Of a DNA stretch of 53,614 bases, positions 1-9,475 are shown piece after piece. The translations under genes and the position numbers were made by a program. The stretch is taken from NCBI GenBank assembly GCA_018823795.1, contig JAHJGZ010000142.1, positions 1 through 53,614 on the forward strand, read 5' to 3'. The notes beneath the pieces were generated by a model, which was not told the DNA's origin, did not search any database, and worked only from the letters and a program-made list of their open reading frames with translations. Each line of letters opens with the position of its first letter. Position 1 is the stretch's first letter. The stretch is from Candidatus Omnitrophota bacterium (GTDB taxonomy: Bacteria; Omnitrophota; Omnitrophia; JAHJGZ01).

Positions 1-57
1 AAACAGTACATCACTTACGTTACAATCCTTCCTTCCTCTTGTATCTTATACAGATAC

Positions 58-98
58 AAAAAAAATGAGATGACCACATATTCTAATGTGACCACCTC
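58..98 (-). terminator. Intrinsic terminator of nrdJ
   Basis: Arms at 67-79 and 86-98 form 13 pairs on the minus-strand RNA when G-U pairs are allowed, around a 6-nt loop. They are followed by eight U (the A run at 58-65). On the plus strand the same wobble pairs become A-C mismatches, so the hairpin is strand-specific. It lies about 85 nt after the nrdJ stop codon. Confidence 0.75.
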
Positions 99-181
99 AA
101 TCCTTCCTCATACATCAGGCACGGCACGAGTGCCCCTCCTTGGATATTTGCTATCTAAAACAACTACTCTTTATCATACTA

Positions 182-2479
182 TTATCCACATTCAGAAAAC
201 GCACAAGCACGACAAACAGCACAGCCACCTTCATGTTCAATAACACCACCACATTCTGGACACGCACCGCGAGAAATAATTTCGTCAACAACGGGCGATA
301 TATTAATCGTTCCTTTATCTTTAAGATATAAACGAATAGCTTTAGCAATTGCATCAGCACATGAAGACATTTTATTATTTCCGATCCCTTTCGGTCGGTG
401 ACAGCTAATACCGATTAATTGTTTAATAATAGAATCAGCTGCAACGCCACTTCTCCATGCAAGAGATACCAGTCGGCCAATAGCTTCTGATTGAGCACCA
501 GCACACCCCCCGGCTTTACCGATATTATTGAACAATTCAAATAATCCTTTTTCGTCTTCATTAATGGTTACATATAAAGGACCACATCCTGTTTCCATTT
601 GTATACTTCGCCCTATAAGGGTCTTTGGCCTCATTCGTTTTACCATAGGCTCATGAGACGCATCTTTGCTTTCTTTTGACTCACTCACTTGGCTACCTTT
701 TGTAAGCACTTGCTGATCACGGGAACCATCACGATAAATCGTTACACCTTTGCATCCTAAAGCATATGCCAAAAGATATACTTGAGCCACATCTTCTCGA
801 GTAGCTGAATGCGGAAAATTAACCGTTTTTGAAACAGCATTATCAGTAAATTTTTGAAATGCTGCTTGCATTTTCATGTGGTATTCTGGCGAAACATCAT
901 GCGCAGTTACAAAAATTCGCTTATAGTGCTCAGAGATTTCTGGAATATCTTTTAATGATCCCTTTTGAGCTATTTTTTCCATCAACTTTGCTGAATAAAA
1001 CCCTTCTCGCTTTGCAATCTCTTCAAAGAGTGGATTTACCTCAACAAGCTTATCGTTATCCATCACATTTCGTACAAATGCAACCCCAAAAAGCGGCTCA
1101 ACACCAGATGAACATCCGCCCAGAATACTTATGGTACCGGTCGGCGCAATGGTGGTGGTCGTGGCATTACGCATTGGCATTCCCTCGCGTGAATCATAGA
1201 CACTACCAGCAAAATTAGGGAAAACCCCTTTCTCTTGCGCTAATTCTACCGAAGCTTCTTTTGATTTTTGATCAATAAAACTCATAATCCGCTCTGCCAT
1301 CAGAATTCCTTCTTCTGAAGCATAGGAAATTCCTAGTTTTATGAGCATATCCGCAAAGCCCATAACCCCCAATCCTATTTTTCGACTAGCCTTTGTCGTT
1401 TTTTCAATTATGGGTAATGGAAATTTATTCATATCGATGACATTATCTAAAAAACAAACAGTCAGCTTTACAATGCGCTCTAATTCTTTGTAATCGATAT
1501 GACCATTAACAACAAAATTTGACAAATTAATCGACCCTAAATTACAAGATTCATGGGGAAGAAGCGGCTGTTCGCCACACGGATTGGTACTTTCAATTTC
1601 ACCTACCTTGGGAGTAGGATTATCTTTATTAATTCTATCTAAAAATATAATACCCGGCTCACCATTACACCATGCAAGATCAACAATAGTATTAAATACT
1701 GTGCGGGCATTCAATTTTTCGACACATTTCTTTGAGCGTGGATTGATCAGTTCGTAGTCACTACTATTCTCGACAGCTTTCATAAATTTTTCGGTGACAC
1801 CAATCGAAATATTAAAATTAGTAATTTTATCGTTTTCTTTTTTGCACGCAATAAAATCGAGGATGTCCGGATGATCAACACGCAATACCCCCATATTAGC
1901 ACCACGGCGCGTGCCTCCTTGTTTTACTGCCTCAGTGGCTGAATCAAAGACCTTCATAAAAGAAACAGGGCCTGATGAAATTCCTTTTGTTGATTGAACA
2001 ATATCATTGACCGGCCGCAGACGAGAAAAAGAAAATCCCGTCCCGCCGCCAGACTTATGAATAATAGCAGTGTTTTTTAACGTTTCAAAAATTGATTCCA
2101 TGGAATCATCAATAGGAAGCACAAAACATGCTGACAACTGGCCGAGCGGTCTCCCCGCATTCATAAGGGTTGGTGAATTAGGAAGGAACTTACATTCAGC
2201 CATCATTGAATAAAATTGCTCTTCAAGTTCGACAACCCCCTTTTTGGTATGATACATATTTTCAGCAGAGGCAATATGGTGTGCAACGCGTGTAAAAAGT
2301 TCCTCAGGGGTTTCAACGATTTCCCCTTTTTCATTCTTTTTTAAATATCTCCTTTTAAGTACGATAAGGGCATTTTCAGAAAGCCTTAAAGCCTTCTTTT
2401 GGCATGAAGGCTTTTCCTTGGAAGAAAAAAATGTTTTGTCCTCCGTTTTCTCGCGGCCTACCCCTACTTTTTGGTCCAT
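182..2479 (-). CDS. nrdJ: Adenosylcobalamin-dependent (class II) ribonucleoside-diphosphate reductase
   Basis: This enzyme reduces ribonucleotides to deoxyribonucleotides using a radical generated from adenosylcobalamin, so it needs neither oxygen nor a small subunit. The 765-residue product shows the family landmarks. 'NSPTLMNAG' precedes the first redox cysteine (C118, in 'SACFVLP'). 'NPCGEQ' carries the presumed thiyl-radical cysteine C301 and E303. 'CNLGSINLS' has the partner cysteine C312. A TSCPD-type region and a Cys-rich tail with paired CxxC motifs, likely the re-reducing arm, come at the end. I see no ATP-cone. I chose the ATG at 2479, which has an AAAGGAAAG ribosome-binding site about 7 nt upstream. 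A longer frame opens with TTG at 2524, but that would sit close to the NrdR box and lacks a comparable site. It is transcribed alone from the promoter at 2554-2581. Confidence 0.95.
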   Translation of the reverse strand: MDQKVGVGREKTEDKTFFSSKEKPSCQKKALRLSENALIVLKRRYLKKNEKGEIVETPEELFTRVAHHIASAENMYHTKKGVVELEEQFYSMMAECKFLPNSPTLMNAGRPLGQLSACFVLPIDDSMESIFETLKNTAIIHKSGGGTGFSFSRLRPVNDIVQSTKGISSGPVSFMKVFDSATEAVKQGGTRRGANMGVLRVDHPDILDFIACKKENDKITNFNISIGVTEKFMKAVENSSDYELINPRSKKCVEKLNARTVFNTIVDLAWCNGEPGIIFLDRINKDNPTPKVGEIESTNPCGEQPLLPHESCNLGSINLSNFVVNGHIDYKELERIVKLTVCFLDNVIDMNKFPLPIIEKTTKASRKIGLGVMGFADMLIKLGISYASEEGILMAERIMSFIDQKSKEASVELAQEKGVFPNFAGSVYDSREGMPMRNATTTTIAPTGTISILGGCSSGVEPLFGVAFVRNVMDNDKLVEVNPLFEEIAKREGFYSAKLMEKIAQKGSLKDIPEISEHYKRIFVTAHDVSPEYHMKMQAAFQKFTDNAVSKTVNFPHSATREDVAQVYLLAYALGCKGVTIYRDGSRDQQVLTKGSQVSESKESKDASHEPMVKRMRPKTLIGRSIQMETGCGPLYVTINEDEKGLFELFNNIGKAGGCAGAQSEAIGRLVSLAWRSGVAADSIIKQLIGISCHRPKGIGNNKMSSCADAIAKAIRLYLKDKGTINISPVVDEIISRGACPECGGVIEHEGGCAVCRACAFSECG

Positions 2480-2528
2480 AATGCACTTTCCTTTACGTTC
2501 ATTTATGACATCGTGTATATTCAAATTA

Positions 2529-2575
2529 ACGGCATATGTTGTATTTGACTTAAATTATAACACTATATGTTGTAA
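2529..2575. promoter_or_regulatory. Tandem NrdR boxes upstream of nrdJ
   Basis: Two copies of the core ATATGTTGT lie at 2534-2542 and 2565-2573, exactly 31 bp apart (three helical turns), the usual spacing of NrdR box pairs. The promoter-proximal box (2560-2575) matches the acaCwAtATaTwGtgt consensus at all but about three positions; the other (2529-2544) is weaker. One box falls in the -35/-10 spacer and one just after the -10, so NrdR binding would block transcription of nrdJ. No nrdR gene is in the window. Confidence 0.8.
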
Positions 2576-2581
2576 TGCCAA
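2554..2581 (-). promoter_or_regulatory. Sigma-70 type promoter of nrdJ
   Basis: Minus-strand TTGGCA (2581-2576) and a perfect TATAAT (2559-2554) are separated by 16 bp. Transcription should start near 2547, giving a leader of about 70 nt before the ATG at 2479. The promoter is interleaved with the two NrdR boxes. Confidence 0.7.
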
Positions 2582-2735
2582 AGAATAAATTACCTATATC
2601 TCAATTATCTTAAAGTCATGATTTTAGGGAAAAAATTTCTTATATTTTCTTTACTTCTGGATGGTTAATTACGTATTTTTTTAACTGTTACTACCCTGTT
2701 ACTATGCTTTTGAAGACACGTGCTACATTATAAAG

Positions 2736-2906
2736 CTACTCTGAAGAAATAGCATTGACGGGACATGCACTCACGCATGCGCCACAATCAACACAGGTTT
2801 CAGCATTTATTGTATAAATCGATTCCCCTTTTACAATAGCGTTGACTGGGCACTGACTTTCACAACTGCCACATGAAATACAATCTGAACTTATTTTGTG
2901 TGCCAT
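2736..2906 (-). CDS. Small 2[4Fe-4S] ferredoxin
   Basis: A 56-residue bacterial-type ferredoxin that would carry low-potential electrons in the cytoplasm. It has two CxxCxxCxxxCP clusters, 'CISCGSCESQCP' near residues 9-20 and 'CVDCGACVSACP' near 38-49, each followed by VNAI. That is the expected length and pattern of clostridial-type 2[4Fe-4S] ferredoxins. The ATG at 2906 has an AAGGAGAA ribosome-binding site. It has its own strong promoter and no partner gene, so its redox partner cannot be named from context. Confidence 0.92.
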   Translation of the reverse strand: MAHKISSDCISCGSCESQCPVNAIVKGESIYTINAETCVDCGACVSACPVNAISSE

Positions 2907-2969
2907 TTATTTTCTCCTTAAAAATTTGCTTTCGTATTTTGATGATGCTCTTTTCTGAAGATGAGTGTA

Positions 2970-2997
2970 ATTATATCTCCCTAAGGATTAAAGTCAA
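2970..2997 (-). promoter_or_regulatory. Sigma-70 type promoter of the ferredoxin gene
   Basis: Minus-strand TTGACT (2997-2992), a 16-bp spacer and a perfect TATAAT (2975-2970) lie about 65 bp before the ferredoxin start. The rest of the 2907-3178 gap is AT-rich, with homopolymer runs and no gene. Confidence 0.75.
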
Positions 2998-3178
2998 GAT
3001 GAAGTTTTTCACAAATTTTATAATAAAAAATTTCTCTTGACAAAAAATATTTAAGCGTCACAAAGGTAATTTTTTCTGGATTTTTTTTCAAAAGACTTCC
3101 TTTTTTTGCTCAATTGAACGACTTTTTTAGAACAACGCTAACGATGTATTTAATAGTAAGGCGTTTTCTACTGAGATT

Positions 3179-4573
3179 TTACTTCCCAACACAAAATTCA
3201 TTAAAAATACTGTTTAGTATCTCGTCACTATAAATTTCACCAACCAATTCTTTTAGTGCATTAAGTGCATCACGCAGATCACAGGACAACAATTCTATTT
3301 CACCTTTTTGTTTAAAGAGTAAATACGCGTCACGAATATGCATGAGGGCTTTCTCTAACATTTTCTTGTGTCTATAACGCATTACTAATACTCCCTGCTG
3401 CTCATATTTCCCGCTCCAAACAAAGTTTACCATTTTTTTTTCAAGCGCGGCAATACCCGACTTGTTAACAATAGAAATTGTTATAATGGATACGTCATCA
3501 CCACACCAGACGCGTACATCTTTTTCATTAATACATTTTTTCAAATCACTTTTATTTAAAACAATAATACAATGCTTCTTCCGCACCTTTTCATAGATAT
3601 CTTGATCTGCTTCACTAAGGGCTTGTGACCCATCGATAACAAAAAGTATTAAATCCCCTTTCTCATAATGCTGCTGTGTTTTTCCAACACTTAAGTAATC
3701 CAATTCGTGTTGAGGAGTTTTCATAATGCCAGCAGTATCAACAAGCCGAAACAATATCCCATGAATTTCTATCAGCTCCTCAAGCGCATCACGTGTTGTT
3801 CCGGGAATCTTTGAAACAATTGCTCGATCACGATTAAGAAGTGTATTCAACAGTGAAGATTTTCCAACATTGGGTTTACCGACAATAACCGTATGAACCC
3901 CCTCTCGCAATATTTCCCCATTTTTATATGTATCAATCATAGTAGCAAGTGTTTCTTCTACCCTTTTAAATTCGTCACTCAGCTGTTCATTATTAAAAGA
4001 GATATCATCTTCATCAGGAAAATCGACATATGCTTCTATGTGCGCGCATAATGCTACTAATCGACTTCTCACCTCATCGATACATGAGGAGAATTGTCCT
4101 TCCAGATGTTCTAAGGCTGCCTTTGCACTTAAATCGGTTTTCGCTTTAATAATATCCAGTACAGCTTCTGCTTGAGGAAGATCAATTCTTCCATTTAAAA
4201 ACGCGCGTTTTGTAAATTCACCTGGCTCGGCAAGACGAGCATCCTTGTTAATAAGAATGTCGAGTATTCTCCTTGTAAGAACGATACCACCATGAGTGTT
4301 AATCTCTACAATATCCTCTGTGGTATACGATCGAGGAGCACGATAAAGACACACAAGTACTTCATCAATAATAGTATTATTATTATCAACAATGTGACCA
4401 TAATGAATGGTATGTGAGGGCACTGACAGAAAGTTAATCTTCGATTTTGGTTTAAATATTGAATCAACGATTTGAATCGCATTGTCGCCTGAAAGCCGCA
4501 CAATGCCAATCCCTCCTTCACCAATTGGTGTTGAAATTGCACATATAGTATCCTTTTCGTATATCAGACTCAC
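3179..4573 (-). CDS. mnmE: tRNA uridine-5-carboxymethylaminomethyl modification GTPase MnmE
   Basis: With MnmG, MnmE installs the cmnm5 group on U34 of certain tRNAs. The 464-residue product opens with the TrmE N-domain ('DTICAISTPIGEGGIGIVRL'). It has an inserted Ras-like G domain with G1 'GKPNVGKSS' near residue 222, a 'DTAG' switch and 'NKSD' specificity motif. It ends in 'FCVGK', the conserved C-terminal motif whose cysteine is essential. The start is GTG (4573), 3 nt after the folC stop, with a GGGG-containing site overlapping the end of folC, suggesting translational coupling. It is the last gene of the hflK-hflC-purH-folC-mnmE operon. mnmG is not in the window. Confidence 0.96.
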   Translation of the reverse strand: MSLIYEKDTICAISTPIGEGGIGIVRLSGDNAIQIVDSIFKPKSKINFLSVPSHTIHYGHIVDNNNTIIDEVLVCLYRAPRSYTTEDIVEINTHGGIVLTRRILDILINKDARLAEPGEFTKRAFLNGRIDLPQAEAVLDIIKAKTDLSAKAALEHLEGQFSSCIDEVRSRLVALCAHIEAYVDFPDEDDISFNNEQLSDEFKRVEETLATMIDTYKNGEILREGVHTVIVGKPNVGKSSLLNTLLNRDRAIVSKIPGTTRDALEELIEIHGILFRLVDTAGIMKTPQHELDYLSVGKTQQHYEKGDLILFVIDGSQALSEADQDIYEKVRKKHCIIVLNKSDLKKCINEKDVRVWCGDDVSIITISIVNKSGIAALEKKMVNFVWSGKYEQQGVLVMRYRHKKMLEKALMHIRDAYLLFKQKGEIELLSCDLRDALNALKELVGEIYSDEILNSIFNEFCVGK

Positions 4574-4576
4574 TAT

Positions 4577-5887
4577 TTATCCCCCTAACATTTTTTTTAT
4601 CTCACCAATTAAATATATCGATCCCGTAGCCAAAATGCATGATCCGTCTTTACTACTATTAAGCGCATAACGATAGGCATCTTTTACTGAGCGTGCATGT
4701 TGAACCTCTTTAAAATGTCGCATAGCTCGTTTTTTTAACATCGAAATAGTGCACGAACGGTTATGCCCACTAGAGGTTATGATAATACGATTACCCAGCT
4801 TTTGCATTAGCGACAACATTGTTTCATATTTTTTATCCTGAGCAACAGCAAAGATAATAATCATACCTTTATTGGGAAACAATCGTTTCAGTGAAGACAC
4901 TAATGCCTGTATTGCATCAGGATTATGAGCTCCATCCAAAATAACCGGCGGTTTTTTTGAGATAATTTCTAAACGTCCTGGCCATGAAATCTTTCGAAAT
5001 CCATTCTTGATGGTACTGGTACATAAGGTATAACCAAAACGGGCACTTAATAGTTTACACGCCGCTAATGCAAGAGACACATTCTCTAATTGAAAATCAC
5101 CGTATAAGGGAAGAGAAAGATTTCTATATCTTTCAAAATTAAATTGCCATCCCTGTGTAACCTGTTTTACTGAGGAAAGGGAAAAATCTTTTCTATTAAA
5201 TAAAACACGTGTTTTTCTTTTCTTTGCAATAGTAACAAGTACTCTCTGTACGTCTCTCTTTTGCTGAGCAGAAATAAGCCATGACTTTTTCTTAATAATA
5301 CCACCTTTTTCACGCGCAATTGCGTTCAATGTCTTTCCTAAGAGATCTTCATGGTCATAGCTAACTGATGTAATAATAGAAAAAAGCGGGCTCAAAACAT
5401 TGGTAGCATCAAGTCTTCCACCAAGGCCTACTTCAAAAATTGCGATATCTACGTGTGCACGTGCAAAAAAGTCGATTGCAAGGACTGTTAAAATTTCAAA
5501 GAATGTTAACCGTTCACCGCATGCTTTATTGCACCTTCTATAAGTAATAACTCTTTTTATTCTCTCCAACCCCTGCGAAAAAGCTTTTTTTGTAACATAG
5601 GTACTATTAATACGTATTCGTTCACGAATATCTATGATATGGGGGGAGGTATACAATCCAACATGCCTACCCGATTCACGAAGTATACTCTGGAGTATCG
5701 CTGCAGTAGACCCTTTACCATTGGTGCCACCTATCAAAATGCTTTTAATACGTCGATGTGGACTACCGAGTAATAATAAAAGATGCTCAATTCGTCCGAG
5801 ATCAAAGCTCTGTGTGTATTGATAGTTACTTTTCTTTTCATAATTAACGAACGAATTGAGATACGTGAGAGCGTGTTCGTATTTCAT
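4577..5887 (-). CDS. folC: Bifunctional dihydrofolate synthase / folylpolyglutamate synthase
   Basis: FolC adds glutamate to dihydropteroate and then extends the polyglutamate tail of folates. The 436-residue protein has the Mur-ligase-type ATP loop 'GGTNGKGST' near residues 53-61. It also has 'TSPHIIDIRERI' and 'IFEVGLGGRLDATN' in the central domain, 'DGAHNP' at the start of the C-terminal domain, and 'ATGSIYLIGEI' at its end, all family signatures. It lies 8 nt downstream of purH, whose transformylase activity uses a folate cofactor. That makes the pairing functionally sensible. Confidence 0.95.
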   Translation of the reverse strand: MKYEHALTYLNSFVNYEKKSNYQYTQSFDLGRIEHLLLLLGSPHRRIKSILIGGTNGKGSTAAILQSILRESGRHVGLYTSPHIIDIRERIRINSTYVTKKAFSQGLERIKRVITYRRCNKACGERLTFFEILTVLAIDFFARAHVDIAIFEVGLGGRLDATNVLSPLFSIITSVSYDHEDLLGKTLNAIAREKGGIIKKKSWLISAQQKRDVQRVLVTIAKKRKTRVLFNRKDFSLSSVKQVTQGWQFNFERYRNLSLPLYGDFQLENVSLALAACKLLSARFGYTLCTSTIKNGFRKISWPGRLEIISKKPPVILDGAHNPDAIQALVSSLKRLFPNKGMIIIFAVAQDKKYETMLSLMQKLGNRIIITSSGHNRSCTISMLKKRAMRHFKEVQHARSVKDAYRYALNSSKDGSCILATGSIYLIGEIKKMLGG

Positions 5888-5895
5888 GAGGAATA

Positions 5896-7452
5896 TTAAT
5901 GGCGGAAATGACGTTTTCCAGTCAAGACCATCATGAGGTTATGCTTATTAACCGCATCAATAACTTCTCCGTCTCGAATTGATCCACCAGGTTGAATAAT
6001 TGCTTTCACCCCTGCTTTGGCCGCTACGGTAATGTTATCAGCCTTCGGGAAAAACCCATCACTTGCAACATATGCATCACTACTTCGTGTGCCTGCTTTT
6101 CGACATGCAATTTCCATTGCATCAATCCGGCTCATCTGTCCCGCACCAATGCCGATCGTTCCCGCATCTTTTGTAAGAACAACAGCATTTGATTTAACTA
6201 CCTTTGCACATTTCCAAGCAAAGATGAGCTCAGTCATATCTTTTGAAGACGGTTTTCTTTTTGAAACAACTTTCATCTGTTTTTTTAGTTGAGGAAGATA
6301 CTCATTAATAGCAATATCATGCTCTTGCATTAACATACCATTACCAACATATCGCAACATAAACTGCTCTCGTGCCATGCGCTGGGCACTATCCCCCGTT
6401 TCAATAATCCTAAGATTCTTTCTTGTTTTAAGGAGCCCTAATGCTTCAGGAGTAAAAGAGGGGGCAATAAGCATTTCAAAAAATGCTAACTTCTCTAATA
6501 CCCGAGCTGCTCCTGCTCTTCCAACCGGACAATTGACAATGACAATGCCGCCAAATGCCGAAAGCGGGTCTGAATAAATAGCTTTATTAATAGCCTCTTC
6601 AAGCGTACAACTTTCTGCAATACCACAGGGGTTCGTATGTTTAATAACCGCAGCTGCTGGATTAACAAATTCATTAATAATTTCACGCGCTGCATAAAAA
6701 TCCATAATATTATTGTATGAAATTTCCTTCCCATGGAGTTGTTTAAAGGGTAATGCATCTCCCCTTTTTTTATAAAATGCTCCCTTCTGATGCGGATTTT
6801 CACCATACCGTAGCGGTAATGCTTTCTTATAGACAGACGAAAGACATGTCGGCATTTCTTTATTATCACTTGCGAGATATATCTGAATAGCTGCATCGTA
6901 AGAAGCGGTCAAGGAAAACACTTTCTCTGCTAACTTTTTCAGAATAGTTTGCGGTATGCCACCGTTATGCCGTTTCATGAGAGAGAGAATCAGGTCATAA
7001 TCATTTATATCACACACGACCGCAACTGAGGAAAAGTTTTTTGCTGCGGCTCGTAACATTGTCGGCCCCCCGATGTCAATGTTTTCTAAGGCAGTTGCTA
7101 ATGATATGTTTTTCTTTTGGATTACCTTAGTAAAAGGATACAAATTGACTACCACAAGATCTATGGGGTTAATACCATGAGCGGCAGCTTCTTTTCTCTG
7201 TTTTTTATTCCCCCTGAGATACAACAGGCCCCCATGAATAACAGGATGGAGTGTCTTAACCCTTCCCTCTAAAATTTCCGGGAAGCAGGTGACCTTAGAA
7301 ATGGATGTTGCTTTTATTTTATTCTTTTGTAACGTAGCAAGTGTTCCACCGGTTGAAATAATCTCAACCCCCTGTGCCCTCAGTTTCTTCGCAAAAGGAA
7401 CAATATCGGTTTTATCATACACACTGATAAGTGCCCGCTTAATCTTCAACAT
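5896..7452 (-). CDS. purH: Bifunctional AICAR transformylase / IMP cyclohydrolase
   Basis: PurH performs the last two steps of de novo purine synthesis, formylating AICAR with 10-formyl-tetrahydrofolate and closing the ring to IMP. The product is 518 residues, the usual length. The N-terminal MGS-like cyclohydrolase domain shows 'ALISVYDKT', 'EIISTGGT' and 'GRVKTLHP'. The transformylase domain shows 'LRYGENPHQ', 'KHTNPCG', 'SDPLSAFGGIV' and 'SDGFFPKADN'. Spacing is 3 nt from hflC and 8 nt from folC, so all are probably cotranscribed. Confidence 0.97.
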   Translation of the reverse strand: MLKIKRALISVYDKTDIVPFAKKLRAQGVEIISTGGTLATLQKNKIKATSISKVTCFPEILEGRVKTLHPVIHGGLLYLRGNKKQRKEAAAHGINPIDLVVVNLYPFTKVIQKKNISLATALENIDIGGPTMLRAAAKNFSSVAVVCDINDYDLILSLMKRHNGGIPQTILKKLAEKVFSLTASYDAAIQIYLASDNKEMPTCLSSVYKKALPLRYGENPHQKGAFYKKRGDALPFKQLHGKEISYNNIMDFYAAREIINEFVNPAAAVIKHTNPCGIAESCTLEEAINKAIYSDPLSAFGGIVIVNCPVGRAGAARVLEKLAFFEMLIAPSFTPEALGLLKTRKNLRIIETGDSAQRMAREQFMLRYVGNGMLMQEHDIAINEYLPQLKKQMKVVSKRKPSSKDMTELIFAWKCAKVVKSNAVVLTKDAGTIGIGAGQMSRIDAMEIACRKAGTRSSDAYVASDGFFPKADNITVAAKAGVKAIIQPGGSIRDGEVIDAVNKHNLMMVLTGKRHFRH

Positions 7453-7455
7453 TCT

Positions 7456-8406
7456 CTACTCTCCAGAAATTTCCTTGAGATACTTCAAATATTCACTATC
7501 AGTTGTCAAGACCAAAGTGCTCTGTGCACCCAATGTCTCACGGTAACTTTCTAACGTTTTAAGAAATGAATAAAATTCTGGGTCTTTTGAATACGCTTCA
7601 GCATAAATTTTAATTGCTTCAGCATCTGCCTTACCTTTGAGACCCTGTGCCGTATGATACGCTTCTGATTGGATTCGCTGTAATTCTTTCTCCACCTTTC
7701 CTTCAATCTGCGCCTGTTCACCTTTTCCTTGGGCACGGAGTAGTTCTGCAGCGCGTTTCCGCTCTGAGATCATCCGCTCAAATACTTTATTCCGAACCTT
7801 TGGATCATAATTAACTCTTTTAATGCGAATGTCGACAAGGTCAATTCCATATTCTTTCACTTTTTCTTTTGCTCGTTCCAACATTTTTCGCGTAATCACA
7901 TCACGTCCTGATTCTTCAGAAATTTTCTCAAACTGACGTCCCATAATCTTATCTTCTTCTGATGTTTCAAGAGACAAAATACGGTTACTGTCCCGAACAA
8001 CTTCTATTAATCTCTGTTTCGCAATGACATTCCGCGTTGCCCCGTCTAAAATGTCATCAAGTCGTGATTGTGCACCACGCTCATCATGGACCGTTTGTAA
8101 AAATTTAAGCGGATCTTCAACACGCCACCGGGCTGTTGTATCAATCCAAATATATTTCTTATCCTCCGTTGGGATACGGTTCGGCTCACCGTCCCACTCT
8201 AAGAGACGGTCATCAAAATAATTTGCCTGTTGAATAAATGGTACTTTTAAATGTAGTCCTGGAGCTTTAATAGGTTTACCTATCGGCTCACCAAACTGTG
8301 TAACCACCACCTGATTTGTTTCATCAACCACATACATTGAACTAACCAGTACAATCAATACCGCCAATAATACTATAATCATAAAAGGTGCAAATACCTT
8401 ATTCAT
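7456..8406 (-). CDS. hflC: HflC, band-7/SPFH membrane protein of the FtsH modulator complex
   Basis: HflC and HflK form the membrane-anchored ring around the FtsH protease that limits its access to membrane substrates. The 316-residue product has one N-terminal membrane anchor (about residues 5-27), a Band-7/SPFH domain and a helical tail. Its conserved C-terminal segment includes 'DPEFYSFLKTLESYR'. I place the start at the ATG at 8406, which has AGGAGGG about 9 nt upstream. The frame is open to an ATG at 8427, but that lies inside hflK and lacks a good site. Only one base separates it from the hflK stop. Confidence 0.94.
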   Translation of the reverse strand: MNKVFAPFMIIVLLAVLIVLVSSMYVVDETNQVVVTQFGEPIGKPIKAPGLHLKVPFIQQANYFDDRLLEWDGEPNRIPTEDKKYIWIDTTARWRVEDPLKFLQTVHDERGAQSRLDDILDGATRNVIAKQRLIEVVRDSNRILSLETSEEDKIMGRQFEKISEESGRDVITRKMLERAKEKVKEYGIDLVDIRIKRVNYDPKVRNKVFERMISERKRAAELLRAQGKGEQAQIEGKVEKELQRIQSEAYHTAQGLKGKADAEAIKIYAEAYSKDPEFYSFLKTLESYRETLGAQSTLVLTTDSEYLKYLKEISGE

Positions 8407-8407
8407 A

Positions 8408-9463
8408 TTAATTACCCTCCTGTTCATTCAAATTAAGAAGTGGTAAAATACCTGTTTGATTTTCATCAATAATAATTTTCCGTTGGAACTTTGGTAATAC
8501 CTCACGCATAGCCTCAAGATACATACGGCGCCGAGTAACATCCTTCGCCTTCTGGTACTCTTCCCACGTAGCTAAAAATCGCTCTGCATCACCTTGTGCA
8601 CTATTAATACGCTGCATCGCATAGCCTTCTGCTTCACGGATACGTTTTTCTGCCTCTCCCTTTGCTTGTGGAATTGCTCGATTGTATTCTTGCCAGGCCT
8701 GATTGATAAACCGTTCTTTATCCTGACGAGCCTCGTTCACTTCATTAAATGAATCTTTGACCTGTAAAGGAGGGTTCACATCCTGGAGCACCACACTCGT
8801 GACTTTAATGCCCGTTCGTAATTCATCTAAAATACTTTGTAGCTTCTCTTGGCTCTGCTGTTCAATAATGTCTTTTCCATACGTAATCACTTCATCAACA
8901 GTTGCATCGCCCACCACCTGCCGCATCACTGCCTCTGCCATGTTTCGGACTGTGCCTTGCATATCCCGTATGTTAAAAGCATAGGCAATCGGATCTTGAA
9001 TACGATACTGAATAATCCATTCCACTTGAGCTGCGTTGAGATCCCCTGTTAACATTAATGATTCTGCTAAAAATACATCTTGTGAACTTAGTCCTGTTTT
9101 CTTCACATATTCTCCTAAACTGTAAAACTGCCGGCGTGTCCCATATTCCTCGGGAGAATAATATTCAGTTTTCACCCCTGCTTGTTTTGTTCTAAATCCA
9201 AATTCCTCTTTAAAATAATGCTGCACCCGTACTTTGCGCACTGTTTCTATTCCCCAGGGAAGTCGTACCCGTAAACCCGGATTCGTCGTTCGAACATATT
9301 GTCCTAATCGTTTTACCACCCCCACTTCATCAGGTGCTACCGTATAGAAGACTGACCCCACCGACGAAAAAACAACTACAACAATAATAAGCGGGACAAC
9401 CCATTTATTAAACTTAAATTGTGGCAATCCACCGCTACCACCGCGTGGAATATTTATTTCCAT
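8408..9463 (-). CDS. hflK: HflK, band-7/SPFH membrane protein of the FtsH modulator complex
   Basis: This is the partner of HflC. The 351-residue protein starts with a Gly/Pro-rich cytoplasmic segment ('PRGGSGGLPQF') and a membrane anchor at about residues 21-43. The SPFH domain includes 'VAPDEVGVVKRLG', and the tail carries the conserved 'INSAQGDAERF' and 'YLEAMREVLP' motifs. The ribosome-binding site AAAGGAGG overlaps the stop codon of the upstream DUF1015 gene, which implies coupled translation. No hflX, hfq or ftsH gene accompanies the pair here. It sits instead in front of purH-folC-mnmE. Confidence 0.94.
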   Translation of the reverse strand: MEINIPRGGSGGLPQFKFNKWVVPLIIVVVVFSSVGSVFYTVAPDEVGVVKRLGQYVRTTNPGLRVRLPWGIETVRKVRVQHYFKEEFGFRTKQAGVKTEYYSPEEYGTRRQFYSLGEYVKKTGLSSQDVFLAESLMLTGDLNAAQVEWIIQYRIQDPIAYAFNIRDMQGTVRNMAEAVMRQVVGDATVDEVITYGKDIIEQQSQEKLQSILDELRTGIKVTSVVLQDVNPPLQVKDSFNEVNEARQDKERFINQAWQEYNRAIPQAKGEAEKRIREAEGYAMQRINSAQGDAERFLATWEEYQKAKDVTRRRMYLEAMREVLPKFQRKIIIDENQTGILPLLNLNEQEGN

Positions 9464-9475
9464 AGAATACCTCCT

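Noticed and set aside
2477-2524. TTG start at 2524 for nrdJ
   Set aside because: It adds 15 residues not typical of the family, is too close to the NrdR box and promoter, and the ATG at 2479 has a good ribosome-binding site.
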